NCBI RefSeq assembly: GCF_003046175.1
Contig: NZ_PZZM01000001.1
Coordinates: forward strand, 2,053,501 to 2,117,500
Length of the DNA stretch: 64,000 nucleotides
Origin: Bosea sp. 124
GTDB taxonomy: Bacteria; Pseudomonadota; Alphaproteobacteria; Rhizobiales; Beijerinckiaceae
Direction: 5' to 3'
This document shows positions 53,956 to 62,678 of this stretch, piece by piece. The first letter of the stretch is position 1. Every line of letters starts with the position of its first letter. The notes under the pieces were generated by a model. The model made no database searches, was not told where the DNA came from, and worked only from the letters and a program-made list of their open reading frames with translations. The translations under genes were made by a program, and so were the position numbers.

Positions 53956-54732
53956 ATGGCTGGCCTGATCGACCTGGCAAACCCGACGCGCTTCATGCGC
54001 TATTCCGCTGTGCTGCTGCCCTGGCTTGCGGGCGCGGCGGCGCTGATGCTGGCTGTCGGCTTCTACCTCGCCTGGTTCGAGGCCCCGGCCGACTACCAGC
54101 AGGGCGAGACCATCCGCATCATGTTCGTGCATGTGCCGGCCGCCTGGCTCGCTTTGATGTTCTATTCCGTGATGGCCGTCTCGGCGCTGGGCACGCTGGT
54201 CTGGCGGCACCCGCTGGCCGATGTGGCGCAGAAGGCCGCGGCGCCGATCGGCGCCAGCTTCGCCCTAATCTGCCTGCTGACCGGCGCCTTCTGGGGCAAG
54301 CCGATGTGGGGCACCTATTGGGTCTGGGATGCGCGGCTGACCTCGGTGCTCGTGCTCTTTCTGATCTATCTCGGCATCATGGCACTGTGGCGGACGCTCG
54401 ACGATCCGTCGCGCGCCGGGCGTGCGGTCGCGATCCTGACATTGGTCGGCTTCGTCAATGTGCCGATCATCAAGTTCTCGGTCGACTGGTGGAACACGCT
54501 GCACCAGCCGGCCTCGGTCTTGCGGATGGGCGGGCCGACGATCCACGCCTCGATGCTCTGGCCGCTGCTCATCCTGGCCGTGGGCTTCACCTGCCTGGCG
54601 CTGGCGCTGCATCTTGTCGCGATGCGGGCAGAGATCATGCGCAGGCGCGTGCGGACGCTGACGATCCTCGAGGCCGAGCGACTCGACCAGCTGGCGGCAC
54701 AGGGGTTGTCGACGCAGGGATCGCCGGCATGA
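53956..54732 (+). CDS. ccmC: Heme exporter protein CcmC
   Basis: 258-aa inner-membrane protein that loads heme onto CcmE. Six hydrophobic segments and the tryptophan-rich motif WGTYWVWDARLTSVLVLFLIYLG, with periplasmic His in FVHVPAAW and SVDWWNTLHQPAS. ATG 53956 (MAGLIDLANPTRFMRY) is standard. It overlaps ccmD by ATGA. It is now separated from ccmB by 1.8 kb, so its transcription probably depends on another promoter. Confidence 0.96.
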   Translation: MAGLIDLANPTRFMRYSAVLLPWLAGAAALMLAVGFYLAWFEAPADYQQGETIRIMFVHVPAAWLALMFYSVMAVSALGTLVWRHPLADVAQKAAAPIGASFALICLLTGAFWGKPMWGTYWVWDARLTSVLVLFLIYLGIMALWRTLDDPSRAGRAVAILTLVGFVNVPIIKFSVDWWNTLHQPASVLRMGGPTIHASMLWPLLILAVGFTCLALALHLVAMRAEIMRRRVRTLTILEAERLDQLAAQGLSTQGSPA

Positions 54733-54902
54733 GCGGGCTCGGGCCGCATGCCGGCTTCATCCTGGCGTCCTATGGCGCGGTCGTCATCGTGCTGGGCGGG
54801 CTGGCGCTGTCGGTCGCCCTCGACCACCGCGCGCAGAAGCGCGCGCTCGCGGCCCTCGAGCAGCGCGGCGTCGGCCGCCGGTCGGAACGGGTCCAGCCAT
54901 GA
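54729..54902 (+). CDS. ccmD: Heme exporter protein CcmD
   Basis: 57-aa single-pass membrane protein that holds CcmABC and holo-CcmE together. HAGFILASYGAVVIVLGGLALSVALDHRAQKRALAALE is the full CcmD pattern: one hydrophobic helix followed by a basic cytoplasmic tail. ATG 54729 overlaps the ccmC stop, and its own stop overlaps the ccmG start. Confidence 0.92.
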   Translation: MSGLGPHAGFILASYGAVVIVLGGLALSVALDHRAQKRALAALEQRGVGRRSERVQP

Positions 54903-55531
54903 GCCAGGTCGAGAGCGGTCAAGTCGAGGCCCCTGCCGAAGCCTCCGCCGAGATCGCGCCGCACCGGCGAGCGGCGCTGATCTTTCTTGCCCCGCTGATG
55001 CTGTTTGCGGCCCTTGCTGTGGTTTTCCTGGTGGGGCTGTTTTCCGGGGATGCCAGCAAGGTGCCCTCCGCCCTGATCGGCAGGCCGGCGCCGCCGATCG
55101 CGCTGGCCGCGCTCGAAGGGCTGCAGCGGGACGGGCAGCCCGTGCCGGCCTTCGGCATGGCCGATCTCGCTGCCGGCCGGGCGACGATCGTCAACGTCTT
55201 CGCGAGCTGGTGTGCGCCCTGCCGGGTCGAGCATCCCTTCCTCGTGGCGCTCGCGGAGGCGCCGGCCGTGAAGGCCGGCAAGGTCGCGGTCGTCGGGATG
55301 AACTACAAGGACGAGGCGGACAATGCCCGGCGCTTTCTCGGCGCCCTCGGCAATCCCTATTCCGCCGTCGGGGTCGACCGCTCGGGACGGGCCGCGATCG
55401 AATGGGGCGTCTATGGCGTGCCGGAGACGTTCCTGATCGCGCCGGACGGGCGCATCCTGGAAAAGCATGTCGGCCCGCTGGACGCGGCGACGGCCGGAAA
55501 GCTGCTGGCGCGGGCGATGGCGGGCAAATGA
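54899..55531 (+). CDS. ccmG: Thiol:disulfide interchange protein CcmG/DsbE
   Basis: 210-aa membrane-anchored thioredoxin that reduces apocytochrome c. Membrane anchor about 25-48; active-site Cys105-Ala-Pro-Cys108 in FASWCAPCRVEHP; VVGMNYKDEADNARRFL and YGVPETFLIAPDGRILEKHVG are typical. Starts within the end of ccmD (ATGA). CcmE, CcmF and CcmH are not in the window. Confidence 0.95.
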   Translation: MSQVESGQVEAPAEASAEIAPHRRAALIFLAPLMLFAALAVVFLVGLFSGDASKVPSALIGRPAPPIALAALEGLQRDGQPVPAFGMADLAAGRATIVNVFASWCAPCRVEHPFLVALAEAPAVKAGKVAVVGMNYKDEADNARRFLGALGNPYSAVGVDRSGRAAIEWGVYGVPETFLIAPDGRILEKHVGPLDAATAGKLLARAMAGK

Positions 55532-55620
55532 CGTCGCGCTCGGGCGTGCCCCGAGCATCGTTTCGCGCGTTCTGAAAGCGTTTCGCGGGTCTGCGCTTCG
55601 TTTCGTCCGAGAATGACGGC
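55531..55620. repeat. Palindromic intergenic repeat, copy E
   Basis: Between convergent ccmG and purQ. Starts ACGTCGCGCTCGGGCGTGCC and ends GGGTCTGCGCTTCGTTTCGT ... AGAATGACGGC, almost the same closing half as copy A. It overlaps the ccmG stop and could terminate both genes. Confidence 0.75.
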
Positions 55621-55621
55621 G

Positions 55622-56317
55622 TTACGCCGCCTTCTTTCCGCCCATCAGGCTGTCGAACATGCCGCGGCCGTCGGTGCCGCCGGTCAGTGAATCGATCAGG
55701 TTCTCGGGATGGGGCATCAGCCCCAGCACGTTGAAGCTGGGCGAATAGATGCCGGCGATGTTGTTGAGCGAGCCGTTCGGATTGGCTTCGGCCGTGACCC
55801 TGCCCTGCGCGTCGGCATAGCGGAAGGCGACGAGGCCTTCGCCTTCGAGGCGCGCGAGAGTCTCGGGATCGGCGATGTAGTTGCCTTCGCCATGGGCGAT
55901 GCAGACATCGATGACCTGGCCCTTGCCGTAGGCACCGGCGTAGGGCGTGTCATTGCGCTCGACCGTCAGATGCTGCCGGCGGCAGACGAATTTCAGATCG
56001 GCATTGCGCATCAGGATGCCGGGCAGCAGGCCCGCCTCGCAGGCGATCTGGAAACCGTTGCAGATACCCAGCACGAAACCGCCGCGGGCGGCGTGCGCCC
56101 GGGTCGCATCCATGATGTTGGCGCGGCCGGCGATGGCGCCGGTGCGCAGATAGTCGCCATAGGAGAAGCCGCCCGGCAGCACGACGAGGTCGGTGCCGGC
56201 GGGAAGCGCGGTGTCGGCATGCCAGACATGGGCGACGCTGGCGCCGGCCTGCTTCAGCGCCTTGGCGACGTCGCCGTCACGGTTGGAGCCGGGAAAGGTG
56301 ATGACGGCGGCTTTCAC
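55622..56317 (-). CDS. purQ: Phosphoribosylformylglycinamidine synthase subunit PurQ
   Basis: 231-aa class I glutamine amidotransferase subunit of the three-part FGAM synthase (PurLQS). Nucleophile Cys86 in VLGICNGFQIACEAGLLPG and the His-x-Glu of LMPHPENLID complete the triad. VLPGGFSYGDYLR is another hallmark. It follows purS on the same strand after 89 bp. PurL is not in the window. Confidence 0.96.
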   Translation of the reverse strand: MKAAVITFPGSNRDGDVAKALKQAGASVAHVWHADTALPAGTDLVVLPGGFSYGDYLRTGAIAGRANIMDATRAHAARGGFVLGICNGFQIACEAGLLPGILMRNADLKFVCRRQHLTVERNDTPYAGAYGKGQVIDVCIAHGEGNYIADPETLARLEGEGLVAFRYADAQGRVTAEANPNGSLNNIAGIYSPSFNVLGLMPHPENLIDSLTGGTDGRGMFDSLMGGKKAA

Positions 56318-56406
56318 GGGCGGGTGCTCCTCGGCTTGCGGGCGCCCTGGCGGGCAGCGTCGACGATCTTTGTCGGGGCCGGGAGGCCCCGATCATGTGC
56401 GCTGGC

Positions 56407-56649
56407 TCAGGCGCTGATCTCGACGCGGTAGTTTTCGATCACGGTGTTGGCGAGCAGCTTGTCGCAGGCCGTCTTCAGGGCCGCTTCGGCGGTGGCCTTG
56501 TCGCTGCCGGCCAGCTCGATGTCGAAGACCTTGCCCTGGCGGACGGAGCCGACACCCTCGATGCCGAGGGATTTCAGCGCGCCCTCGATCGCCTTGCCCT
56601 GCGGGTCGAGCACGCCGGTCTTGAGGGTGACGGTGACGCGGGCTTTCAT
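56407..56649 (-). CDS. purS: Phosphoribosylformylglycinamidine synthase subunit PurS
   Basis: 80-aa subunit that links PurQ and PurL in the small-type FGAM synthase. MKARVTVTLKTGVLDPQGKAIEGAL, SLGIEGVGSVRQGKVFDIEL and CDKLLANTVIENYRVEI match the family throughout. Confidence 0.95.
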   Translation of the reverse strand: MKARVTVTLKTGVLDPQGKAIEGALKSLGIEGVGSVRQGKVFDIELAGSDKATAEAALKTACDKLLANTVIENYRVEISA

Positions 56650-56731
56650 GGGGATCTCCGGACGAGCGCTGTGCGGGTGCCTTAACGGCGAATCGGGCCG
56701 GGCTCAACCGTTTCGCGCGGTTTCACGTGAA

Positions 56732-57358
56732 TCAGCGGCTGCGCCATGCGGCAAGCACATCCCGCCTGGCCGCGGTCTCATTATCGGCGACGGCGAGCGC
56801 GACGACGAGGCGCTCGCCCTCGCGCTCATAGAGGATCGCGGTGACGGCCTGCCGCGCCGGCGAATCCTTCAGGCGGATCGTGACGAGGATGCCGCGGGCG
56901 TTCTCGATGTCGAAGCGGGCGAAATCGGTCCTGCTGCGGTCGGGCGCTGGCTTCGCCGTTTTTCTCGCTGGATTCCCGGTCGGATTCCTGGCCTTGCGCT
57001 GTTCGGCGGCCTTGGCCGCCGCTTTTTCCGCGGCGAGTCGTGCGAAGGCGCGGGCGAGCTCTACCGGCTGCCCGGAGAGAGCCTCGTCCATGTGCCTTGC
57101 CTGTGCGCCTTCGAAGGCGACGATCGCGGCGAAGCCCTGCCGGTCGCAGCTTGCGCGCGGGCAGAACACCATGGTCCGGGCCTCGAGCCCGTCATTCAGC
57201 ACCCAGGACCCGATCGGCAAGGGTTGCCAGCCTTGCGATGCCGGCAGTTCGGCGAAGCCTGCGCCGAACTGGCCGGCGCAGGCGGCGAGCAGCAGGGCCA
57301 GGCCGGCCAGCACCGGCGCGACATGGAAACGGGAGCGCAGGCGCTCCCGTTCAGTCAT
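56732..57358 (-). CDS. Putative lipoprotein, function unknown
   Basis: 208-aa protein with a lipoprotein signal (VLAGLALLLAACAG; lipobox LAAC, Cys about residue 27) after a basic start. It then has a Cys-containing region (MVFCPRASCDRQGF) and a Lys/Pro-rich linker (about 110-135). The C-terminal part reads FARFDIENARGILVTIRLKDSPARQAVTAILYEREGERLVVALAVADNETAARRDVLAAW. I do not recognise the family. It lies between purC and purS on the same strand, so it may share their transcript. Confidence 0.7.
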   Translation of the reverse strand: MTERERLRSRFHVAPVLAGLALLLAACAGQFGAGFAELPASQGWQPLPIGSWVLNDGLEARTMVFCPRASCDRQGFAAIVAFEGAQARHMDEALSGQPVELARAFARLAAEKAAAKAAEQRKARNPTGNPARKTAKPAPDRSRTDFARFDIENARGILVTIRLKDSPARQAVTAILYEREGERLVVALAVADNETAARRDVLAAWRSR

Positions 57359-57401
57359 CGGCGAAGGTCGCACGCCGGAGCTCACGGCACCGGGCTTGCG
57401 C

Positions 57402-58166
57402 TTACTGGACCAGCCTGGGGCCGGCGGGGCCGGCCTTCTCGTTCTCGCCAAGGATGCCGAGGCGGCGCGCCACTTCGGTATAGGCCTCGATCAGCCCGCC
57501 CAGGTCGCGGCGGAAGCGGTCCTTGTCCATCTTGTCCTTCGACTTGATGTCCCAGAGCCGGCAGGAATCGGGGCTGATCTCGTCGGCGACGACGATGCGC
57601 ATCATCTCGCCTTCCCAGAGGCGACCGCATTCCATCTTGAAATCGACGAGACGGATGCCGGCACCAAGAAACAGGCCCGAGAGGAAGTCGTTGACGCGGA
57701 TGGCCAGCGCCATGATGTCGTCGATCTCCTGAGGCGTCGCCCAGCCGAAGGCGGTGATGTGCTCTTCCGAGACCATCGGGTCGTTCAGCGCATCGTTCTT
57801 GTAGTAGAATTCGATGATCGAGCGGGGCAGCTGCGTGCCCTCCTCGAGACCGAGACGGGTCGCGAGCGAGCCGGCGGCGACGTTGCGCACGACGACCTCG
57901 AGCGGGATGATCTCGACCTCGCGGATGAGCTGCTCGCGCATGTTCAGCCGGCGGATGAAATGCGTCGGCACGCCGATGTCGTTCAGATTGGAGAAGATGT
58001 GCTCGCAGATGCGGTTGTTGAGCACGCCCTTGCCGTCGATGACTTCATGCTTTTTGGCGTTGAAAGCGGTGGCGTCATCCTTGAAGTGCTGGATCAGCGT
58101 TCCGGGCTCGGGTCCTTCATAGAGGACCTTCGCCTTGCCTTCGTAGATGCGACGGCGGCGATTCAT
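57402..58166 (-). CDS. purC: SAICAR synthetase PurC
   Basis: 254-aa phosphoribosylaminoimidazole-succinocarboxamide synthase of purine synthesis. [47 protein letters not shown] block, [35 protein letters not shown] and [23 protein letters not shown] are all present. ATG 58166 is the standard start; an in-frame ATG ten codons upstream is less typical. Confidence 0.96.
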   Translation of the reverse strand: MNRRRRIYEGKAKVLYEGPEPGTLIQHFKDDATAFNAKKHEVIDGKGVLNNRICEHIFSNLNDIGVPTHFIRRLNMREQLIREVEIIPLEVVVRNVAAGSLATRLGLEEGTQLPRSIIEFYYKNDALNDPMVSEEHITAFGWATPQEIDDIMALAIRVNDFLSGLFLGAGIRLVDFKMECGRLWEGEMMRIVVADEISPDSCRLWDIKSKDKMDKDRFRRDLGGLIEAYTEVARRLGILGENEKAGPAGPRLVQ

Positions 58167-58551
58167 TGGGATGTACCGTGGCTTGAGGAAATCCAAAACT
58201 CGGCCTTTCTCTGGACGCAGGTCGCCCCGCGGCGGGATCTGGGCCCCTGATCAGCCGGTCCTGCACGAATCCGTGCTGATTCCGATCAGGTTGGAATCAG
58301 CGTAGACCGCGCTGCCGGCCGGCTCAATGCGCCAGCGCCCGAGATGGCCGCCGTTGCGCCCGCTATATGGGCCTTCTGCACTGCAAACGCAACAAACCGG
58401 TCCGGGCGCCGGGATTCGAGCCCGGCCGGGCCGAGCCCCGCATCGGCGCGTGCAATCCGGACTGGCCCTGCGTGGCGCGGCATCCTATATGGCAGCGACG
58501 TGCCTTCCCGAGCCCTTCACTGGCCGTGCCCCGCGAGAGGACTTAAACCGC
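58167..58551. other. 385-bp intergenic region between divergent purC and the zeta-subunit gene
   Basis: No credible gene. It contains GCTGATTCC-GATCAGGTT-GGAATCAGC (58275-58301), a 9-bp inverted repeat of a type I recall as frequent in intergenic DNA of this order, and an overlapping small palindrome GCACGAATCCGTGC (58263-58276). The promoters of both genes must lie here, but I cannot place them with confidence. Confidence 0.6.
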
Positions 58552-58875
58552 ATGACGACCTTCGATCAGCGCAAGGATGCCTTCGAGAACAAGTTCGCCC
58601 ATGACGAGGAGCTGCGTTTCAAGGCGACGGCGCGGCGCAACAAGCTGCTCGGCCTGTGGGCGGCGGAGAAGCTCGGCAAGAGTGGCGCGGAGGCGGACGC
58701 CTATGCCAAGTCGGTCGTCGTGGCCGATTTCGAGGAGGCCGGCGACGAGGACGTCGTGCGCAAGGTCAAGGGCGACTTGGCTGCCGCCAGCGTCGCGATC
58801 GCCGACGAGGAGATCCGGCGCGTGATGACGGAGCTGCTGATCCGGGCCGCCGAGGACATCCAGACCGGTCGCTGA
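58552..58875 (+). CDS. ATPase inhibitor subunit zeta (DUF1476)
   Basis: 107-aa alphaproteobacterial F1-ATPase inhibitor. MTTFDQRKDAFENKFAHDEELRFKATARRNKLLGLWAAE is the family hallmark; in Paracoccus the N-terminal part of zeta enters the F1 catalytic interface and blocks ATP hydrolysis. The rest, DFEEAGDEDVVRKVKGDL and IADEEIRRVMTELLIRAAEDI, forms the four-helix bundle. Confidence 0.95.
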   Translation: MTTFDQRKDAFENKFAHDEELRFKATARRNKLLGLWAAEKLGKSGAEADAYAKSVVVADFEEAGDEDVVRKVKGDLAAASVAIADEEIRRVMTELLIRAAEDIQTGR

Positions 58876-58946
58876 GCTGGGGGCGGGCGCGACGGCGCGC
58901 TGCCTGAAAACGCAGGGCGTTCAAAAACGCAGGACGTAATTGAAGC

Positions 58947-58974
58947 GGGCGCATGGGCGCCCGTTTGCATTTCG
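58947..58974 (+). terminator. Probable terminator of the zeta-subunit gene
   Basis: CGGGCGC (58947-58953), loop ATGG, GCGCCCG (58958-58964), then TTTGCATTTC, 71 bp after the stop. Confidence 0.6.
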
Positions 58975-59046
58975 GACCCTCCCCGGTCCAACGTGGCGCA
59001 CCCGCCTGACCAGCCAAGAGCGGGCCTGCAACGGATGAAATGCGCC

Positions 59047-59826
59047 ATGGCCACACCGACCGTCCTGTCCTCGCTCGCCGACCGCCTCGCCAAGGGCGAC
59101 ACCATCGTTTCGGCCTGGTGCGGATTGCCGGAGCCCGGAATCGCCGGCCTGCTGGCGCGCGCGAATTTCGATGCCGTCACGCTCGACATGCAGCACGGGC
59201 CGATCACGCTCGGCGAGGTCATCAAGGCGGTGCCGCTGATCAACGCCGCCGGCAAGCCGGCGCTGGCGCGCATCCCGGTCGGTGAGTTCCAGAACGTCTC
59301 GCGTCTGTTCGATGCCGGCGTGTCCGGCGTGATCGCCCCGATGATCAACACGATGGCCGATGCCCGCATGTTCGCGGCCTATTCGAAATATCCGCCGATG
59401 GGCGAGCGGAGCTGGGGCAGCTATGGCGGGCTCGGCGCCTCCGGGCTCGACGCCAACGCCTATCTGCGAGAAGCGAACCGCTTCTCGCTGTCCTTCGCGA
59501 TGATCGAGACGCGCGAGGCGATGGCGATCCTCGACGATATCCTGGCGCTGGACGGCATCGACGCCGTCTTCGTCGGTCCATCCGACCTTTCGATCGCGCT
59601 TTCGGGCGGCAAGGAGGTCAACCCGCTCTCGGCCGAGGTCGACGAGGCGATCCGCCATATCATCGCGCGGGCCTCGGCAGCGGGGAAGCCGGTCGCGGTG
59701 TATGCCCAGTCGGCCGAGCGGGCCAAGGCCTTCGTCGCCATGGGCGCCAGGCTCGTCACCGTGATGAGCGACAGCGCCTTCCTGCGCAGCGCCGCCGATG
59801 CGGCGCTGAAGATCATGGCTCGTTGA
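59047..59826 (+). CDS. HpcH/HpaI-family class II aldolase
   Basis: About 259-aa metal-dependent pyruvate aldolase of the HpaI/RhmA/GarL type. AWCGLPEPGIAGLLARANFDAVTLDMQHG (Asp/His), IPVGEFQNVSRLFDAGVSGVIAPMINT, FAMIETREAMAILDDILALDGIDAVFVGPSDLSIAL (Glu/Asp metal ligands) are present. Starts ATG 59047 (MATPTVL) or 59035 (MKCAM). The substrate, likely a 2-keto-3-deoxy acid or related compound, cannot be assigned. Confidence 0.9.
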   Translation: MATPTVLSSLADRLAKGDTIVSAWCGLPEPGIAGLLARANFDAVTLDMQHGPITLGEVIKAVPLINAAGKPALARIPVGEFQNVSRLFDAGVSGVIAPMINTMADARMFAAYSKYPPMGERSWGSYGGLGASGLDANAYLREANRFSLSFAMIETREAMAILDDILALDGIDAVFVGPSDLSIALSGGKEVNPLSAEVDEAIRHIIARASAAGKPVAVYAQSAERAKAFVAMGARLVTVMSDSAFLRSAADAALKIMAR

Positions 59827-59864
59827 AAGTCATGGCTCGCTGAAACTTGGGCGCGCCGGGCGCG

Positions 59865-60518
59865 TCAGGCGTTGACGCCCTCGCGTGACTTCAGTGCTGC
59901 GTAATAGGCCCAGAGCAGGCGGGCGGCGACGCCGCGCCAGGGTCGCCAATCTTCCGCCAGAGCCTCCAGCGCCGCCACTCCCGGCCGCGCCGGCAGGCCG
60001 AATGCGACGCGGGCGGCCTCCTGGATCGCGAGATCTCCGGCTGCGAAGCCGTCGCGATGGCCGAGGCAGAACAGGAGATAGATGTCCGCCGTCCAGGGGC
60101 CGATCCCTGAGACCGCGGTCATCAGGGCATGGACCTGTTCGGGCGTCGCTGTTTCCAATGTTTCGAGGGCGAGCTCTCCCCCGGCAATGGCGGCGGCGAC
60201 CGCGCGCATGGTGCGCTGCTTCGGGCGTGAGAGCCCCGACAGCCGCATCTCCTCATCCGTAGCCGCCAGGATGCGCTCCGGCGTCAGGGGCGCCAGCACC
60301 GTTTCGACCCGCGCCCAGACGGCGCGCGCGCTCGCGACCGAGAGCTGCTGCGAGACGATGATGGCGGCGAGCCCGGCAAAGCCGCCCTCGCGCCGGCGCA
60401 GCGGCGGAATGCCGGTCCGTTCGATGATCGCGGCCCAATCCGGATGGAGCGCGCCAAGCGCAGCCATGCCCTCTTCGAGATCGGCGTCGCAGGTGATTTT
60501 GTGCATCGTCTCAATCAA
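59865..60518 (-). CDS. DNA-3-methyladenine glycosylase II (AlkA-like)
   Basis: 217-aa HhH-GPD base-excision glycosylase removing alkylated purines. The helix-hairpin-helix/GPD part is MTAVSGIGPWTADIYLLFCLGHRDGFAAGDLAIQEAARVAFG with catalytic Asp162 (in GDLAIQ, counting from ATG 60518). FAGLAAIIVSQQLSVASARAVWARVE is the typical first block. It lacks the Ada/AlkA N-terminal domain of E. coli AlkA, like many rhizobial copies. ATG 60506 is an alternative start. Confidence 0.92.
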   Translation of the reverse strand: MIETMHKITCDADLEEGMAALGALHPDWAAIIERTGIPPLRRREGGFAGLAAIIVSQQLSVASARAVWARVETVLAPLTPERILAATDEEMRLSGLSRPKQRTMRAVAAAIAGGELALETLETATPEQVHALMTAVSGIGPWTADIYLLFCLGHRDGFAAGDLAIQEAARVAFGLPARPGVAALEALAEDWRPWRGVAARLLWAYYAALKSREGVNA

Positions 60519-60648
60519 GGCCCATGGGTCTGCCGGATCTCGTCAGGAGGCGTCGCCTGGATCCGCTGCCGTCATTCCGGACGAGCGCGGGTCATGCAAG
60601 TGTCAGGGTGAGCTTGGCCGCGTCGGGGCGAAACCCTAGACAAGGAGC

Positions 60649-61566
60649 ATGGCGTCGTCCCCACCTGAAACTGCGCAGCCGGTTCTGCGTTTTGCGCCGA
60701 GCCCGAACGGGCGGTTGCATCTCGGACACGCTTTGTCGGCGCTGACCAATGAGCGGCTGGCGGCGCAGATGACGGGGCGCCTGCTGCTGCGGATCGAGGA
60801 TATCGACCGAGAACGCTGCACACCTGCTCTGGAGCAGGCGCTGCGTGACGATCTGGCCTGGCTCGGGCTCGTCTTCGAGCGGCCGGTGAGGCGGCAGTCG
60901 GAGCATTTCGACGACTATGCCGTCGCGCTTGGGGACCTGCGCCGGCGCGATCTGGTCTATCCCTGCTTCTGCTCGCGACAGCAGGTGCGGGCGGCGGTCC
61001 TGGCGGAGGAGGCCGCGTCAGGCCGGCGCTGGCCCGTCGATCCGGACGATGCGCCGCTCTATCCGGGGAGCTGTCGCGCCTGCGGCCGGGCGGAGGCGCA
61101 GAGGCGCATCGCGGCTGGCGAGCCGCATGTGCTGCGCCTCGACATGGCGCGCGCGCTGGCGGCGGCCGGAGGCGAGCTTTCCTATGTCCTGATCGACGCG
61201 GCCGGGCAGGCGAGCACGGTCGCGGCGCGGCCCGGACGCTGGGGCGACGTCGTGCTGGCGCGCAAGGGTGTACCGACGAGCTATCACCTCGCGGTCGTGA
61301 CCGACGATGCGCTGCAGGGGGTGACGCATGTGGTCCGCGGGCGTGATCTCGAGGCGGCGACCGACATCCATGCCCTGCTGCAGCGCCTGCTCGGCCTGCC
61401 GACGCCGCGCTATCATTTCCATGAGCTGTTGACGGATGAGACCGGCCGCAAGCTGGCGAAGAGCCGCCAGTCGGAAAGTCTCGCCGATCTGAGGGCGCAG
61501 GGCATGACGGCGGTGGGAATCAGGCAGATGCTCGGCTTCGGCTCCGCTGCCGGATCGACGCCGTAG
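60649..61566 (+). CDS. gluQ: Glutamyl-Q tRNA(Asp) synthetase
   Basis: 305-aa truncated GluRS paralogue that attaches glutamate to queuosine in tRNA-Asp. RFAPSPNGRLHLGHALSAL contains the HIGH-like HLGH; LLRIEDIDRERC follows. KLAKS in TGRKLAKSRQSESLADL replaces KMSKS. Cys residues YPCFCSR and GSCRACGR are the zinc site specific to GluQ. There is no anticodon-binding domain. Confidence 0.95.
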   Translation: MASSPPETAQPVLRFAPSPNGRLHLGHALSALTNERLAAQMTGRLLLRIEDIDRERCTPALEQALRDDLAWLGLVFERPVRRQSEHFDDYAVALGDLRRRDLVYPCFCSRQQVRAAVLAEEAASGRRWPVDPDDAPLYPGSCRACGRAEAQRRIAAGEPHVLRLDMARALAAAGGELSYVLIDAAGQASTVAARPGRWGDVVLARKGVPTSYHLAVVTDDALQGVTHVVRGRDLEAATDIHALLQRLLGLPTPRYHFHELLTDETGRKLAKSRQSESLADLRAQGMTAVGIRQMLGFGSAAGSTP

Positions 61567-61651
61567 CTCTTTCGTTGCTGCGTCGTCAGTTCTTGCATCG
61601 GCGTCTCGCGAAAGCCGTGCTGCGCACTTGCGGCGATACTCTGCGGTGCGT

Positions 61652-62569
61652 TCAGCCGACGCCGAGCCAGTTCAACCAGGCCGCCGTGGTGAGCAGCGAC
61701 ATCAGCGTGGAGAGCGTGATCGCGCTCGACGCATCGGCGACGCCCTGGCGGTAGCGTTCGGCGAAGAGATAGGCGTTGATCCCGCAGGGGCAGGCCGCAA
61801 ACAGCACGGCGACGCCCGACCAGTGCGCCGGCATGTCGAAGACCTTCGTCGCCAGCAGATAGACGATCAGGGGATGAAGGCCGAGCTTGAGGCCGCTGAG
61901 CGCGGCGGGCAGGCCAAGGCCGGATTCCAGCCCGTAGCGCCGCATGCTGATGCCGAGGCTGATCAGCGCGCAGGGCACGGCCGCGTTGGCGATCAGGTCG
62001 ATCAGCGTCCAGAACGGCGTCGGGAGGATGTCGACGACGGGGCGGGCGAGCGTGCCGAGGATGATCCCGATGACGATGGGATGGGTGAAAAGCCGCCGGA
62101 ACAGCAATCCCACCGAGGCCGAGCGACCCTCGGCAAGCAGGGTCGCGATCGTCATGGTCACGGGCAGATGGATCGCCAGCAGCAAACCGAGCGGCACCGC
62201 GCCGGCGTCGCCATAGGCCTTCAGGATCATCGGCACGCCGACGAAGACGGTGTTCGACTGCGCCGCGGCGAAGCCCGAGACGACGAGTTCGGGACCGTTG
62301 CGCGCGAAGAAACGGTTGGCGATCAGCATGGCGAGCGCCCAGACGACGGCCAGCCCGGTGAAATAGGCGATCCAGTAGCCCCAGGGCTGAGTCTGGGGAA
62401 TGTCGGCCTTCGCCAGTGTCCGGAACAGCAGGCAGGGCACCGCCAGCACGAAGACGAAATCGGAAAGCCCCTCGCCGGTGGTCTCGCGCAGCAGCTTCGT
62501 CCAGCGCGCGAGATAACCCAGCGCGATCAGGCCGAAGACCGGCAGGACGACGAGAAGGGCGGCGAGCAT
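61652..62569 (-). CDS. AEC-family (auxin efflux carrier-like) permease
   Basis: 305-aa membrane protein with ten hydrophobic segments. Family blocks are LGYLARWTKLLRETTGEGLSDFVFVLAVPCLLFRTL, GFAAAQSNTVFVGVPMILKAYG and AVLFAACPCGINAYLFAERYRQG. In bacteria such carriers export or import small organic acids such as malonate or malate; the substrate here is unknown. Start ATG 62569. Confidence 0.92.
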   Translation of the reverse strand: MLAALLVVLPVFGLIALGYLARWTKLLRETTGEGLSDFVFVLAVPCLLFRTLAKADIPQTQPWGYWIAYFTGLAVVWALAMLIANRFFARNGPELVVSGFAAAQSNTVFVGVPMILKAYGDAGAVPLGLLLAIHLPVTMTIATLLAEGRSASVGLLFRRLFTHPIVIGIILGTLARPVVDILPTPFWTLIDLIANAAVPCALISLGISMRRYGLESGLGLPAALSGLKLGLHPLIVYLLATKVFDMPAHWSGVAVLFAACPCGINAYLFAERYRQGVADASSAITLSTLMSLLTTAAWLNWLGVG

Positions 62570-62678
62570 GGGCGCGGCACCTGGCGGGAGCGAGTGGAGA
62601 CTTGCCGGTGTGGCTTCGGAGCCGGGATGTCAAGCCTCTGCTGCAGGTCGTGGCGCCCTTCGGGCTCCGGGCATGCGC

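Noticed and set aside
58410-58430. T-arm-like sequence CCGGGATTCGAGCCCGG suggesting a tRNA
   Set aside because: The loop register is wrong for TTCRANY, and no acceptor stem, anticodon arm or CCA end is found around it.
60568-60600. Possible sixth copy of the palindromic repeat (CGTCATTCCGGACGAGCGCG)
   Set aside because: Only one end is similar and no second terminus is present; too short to call.
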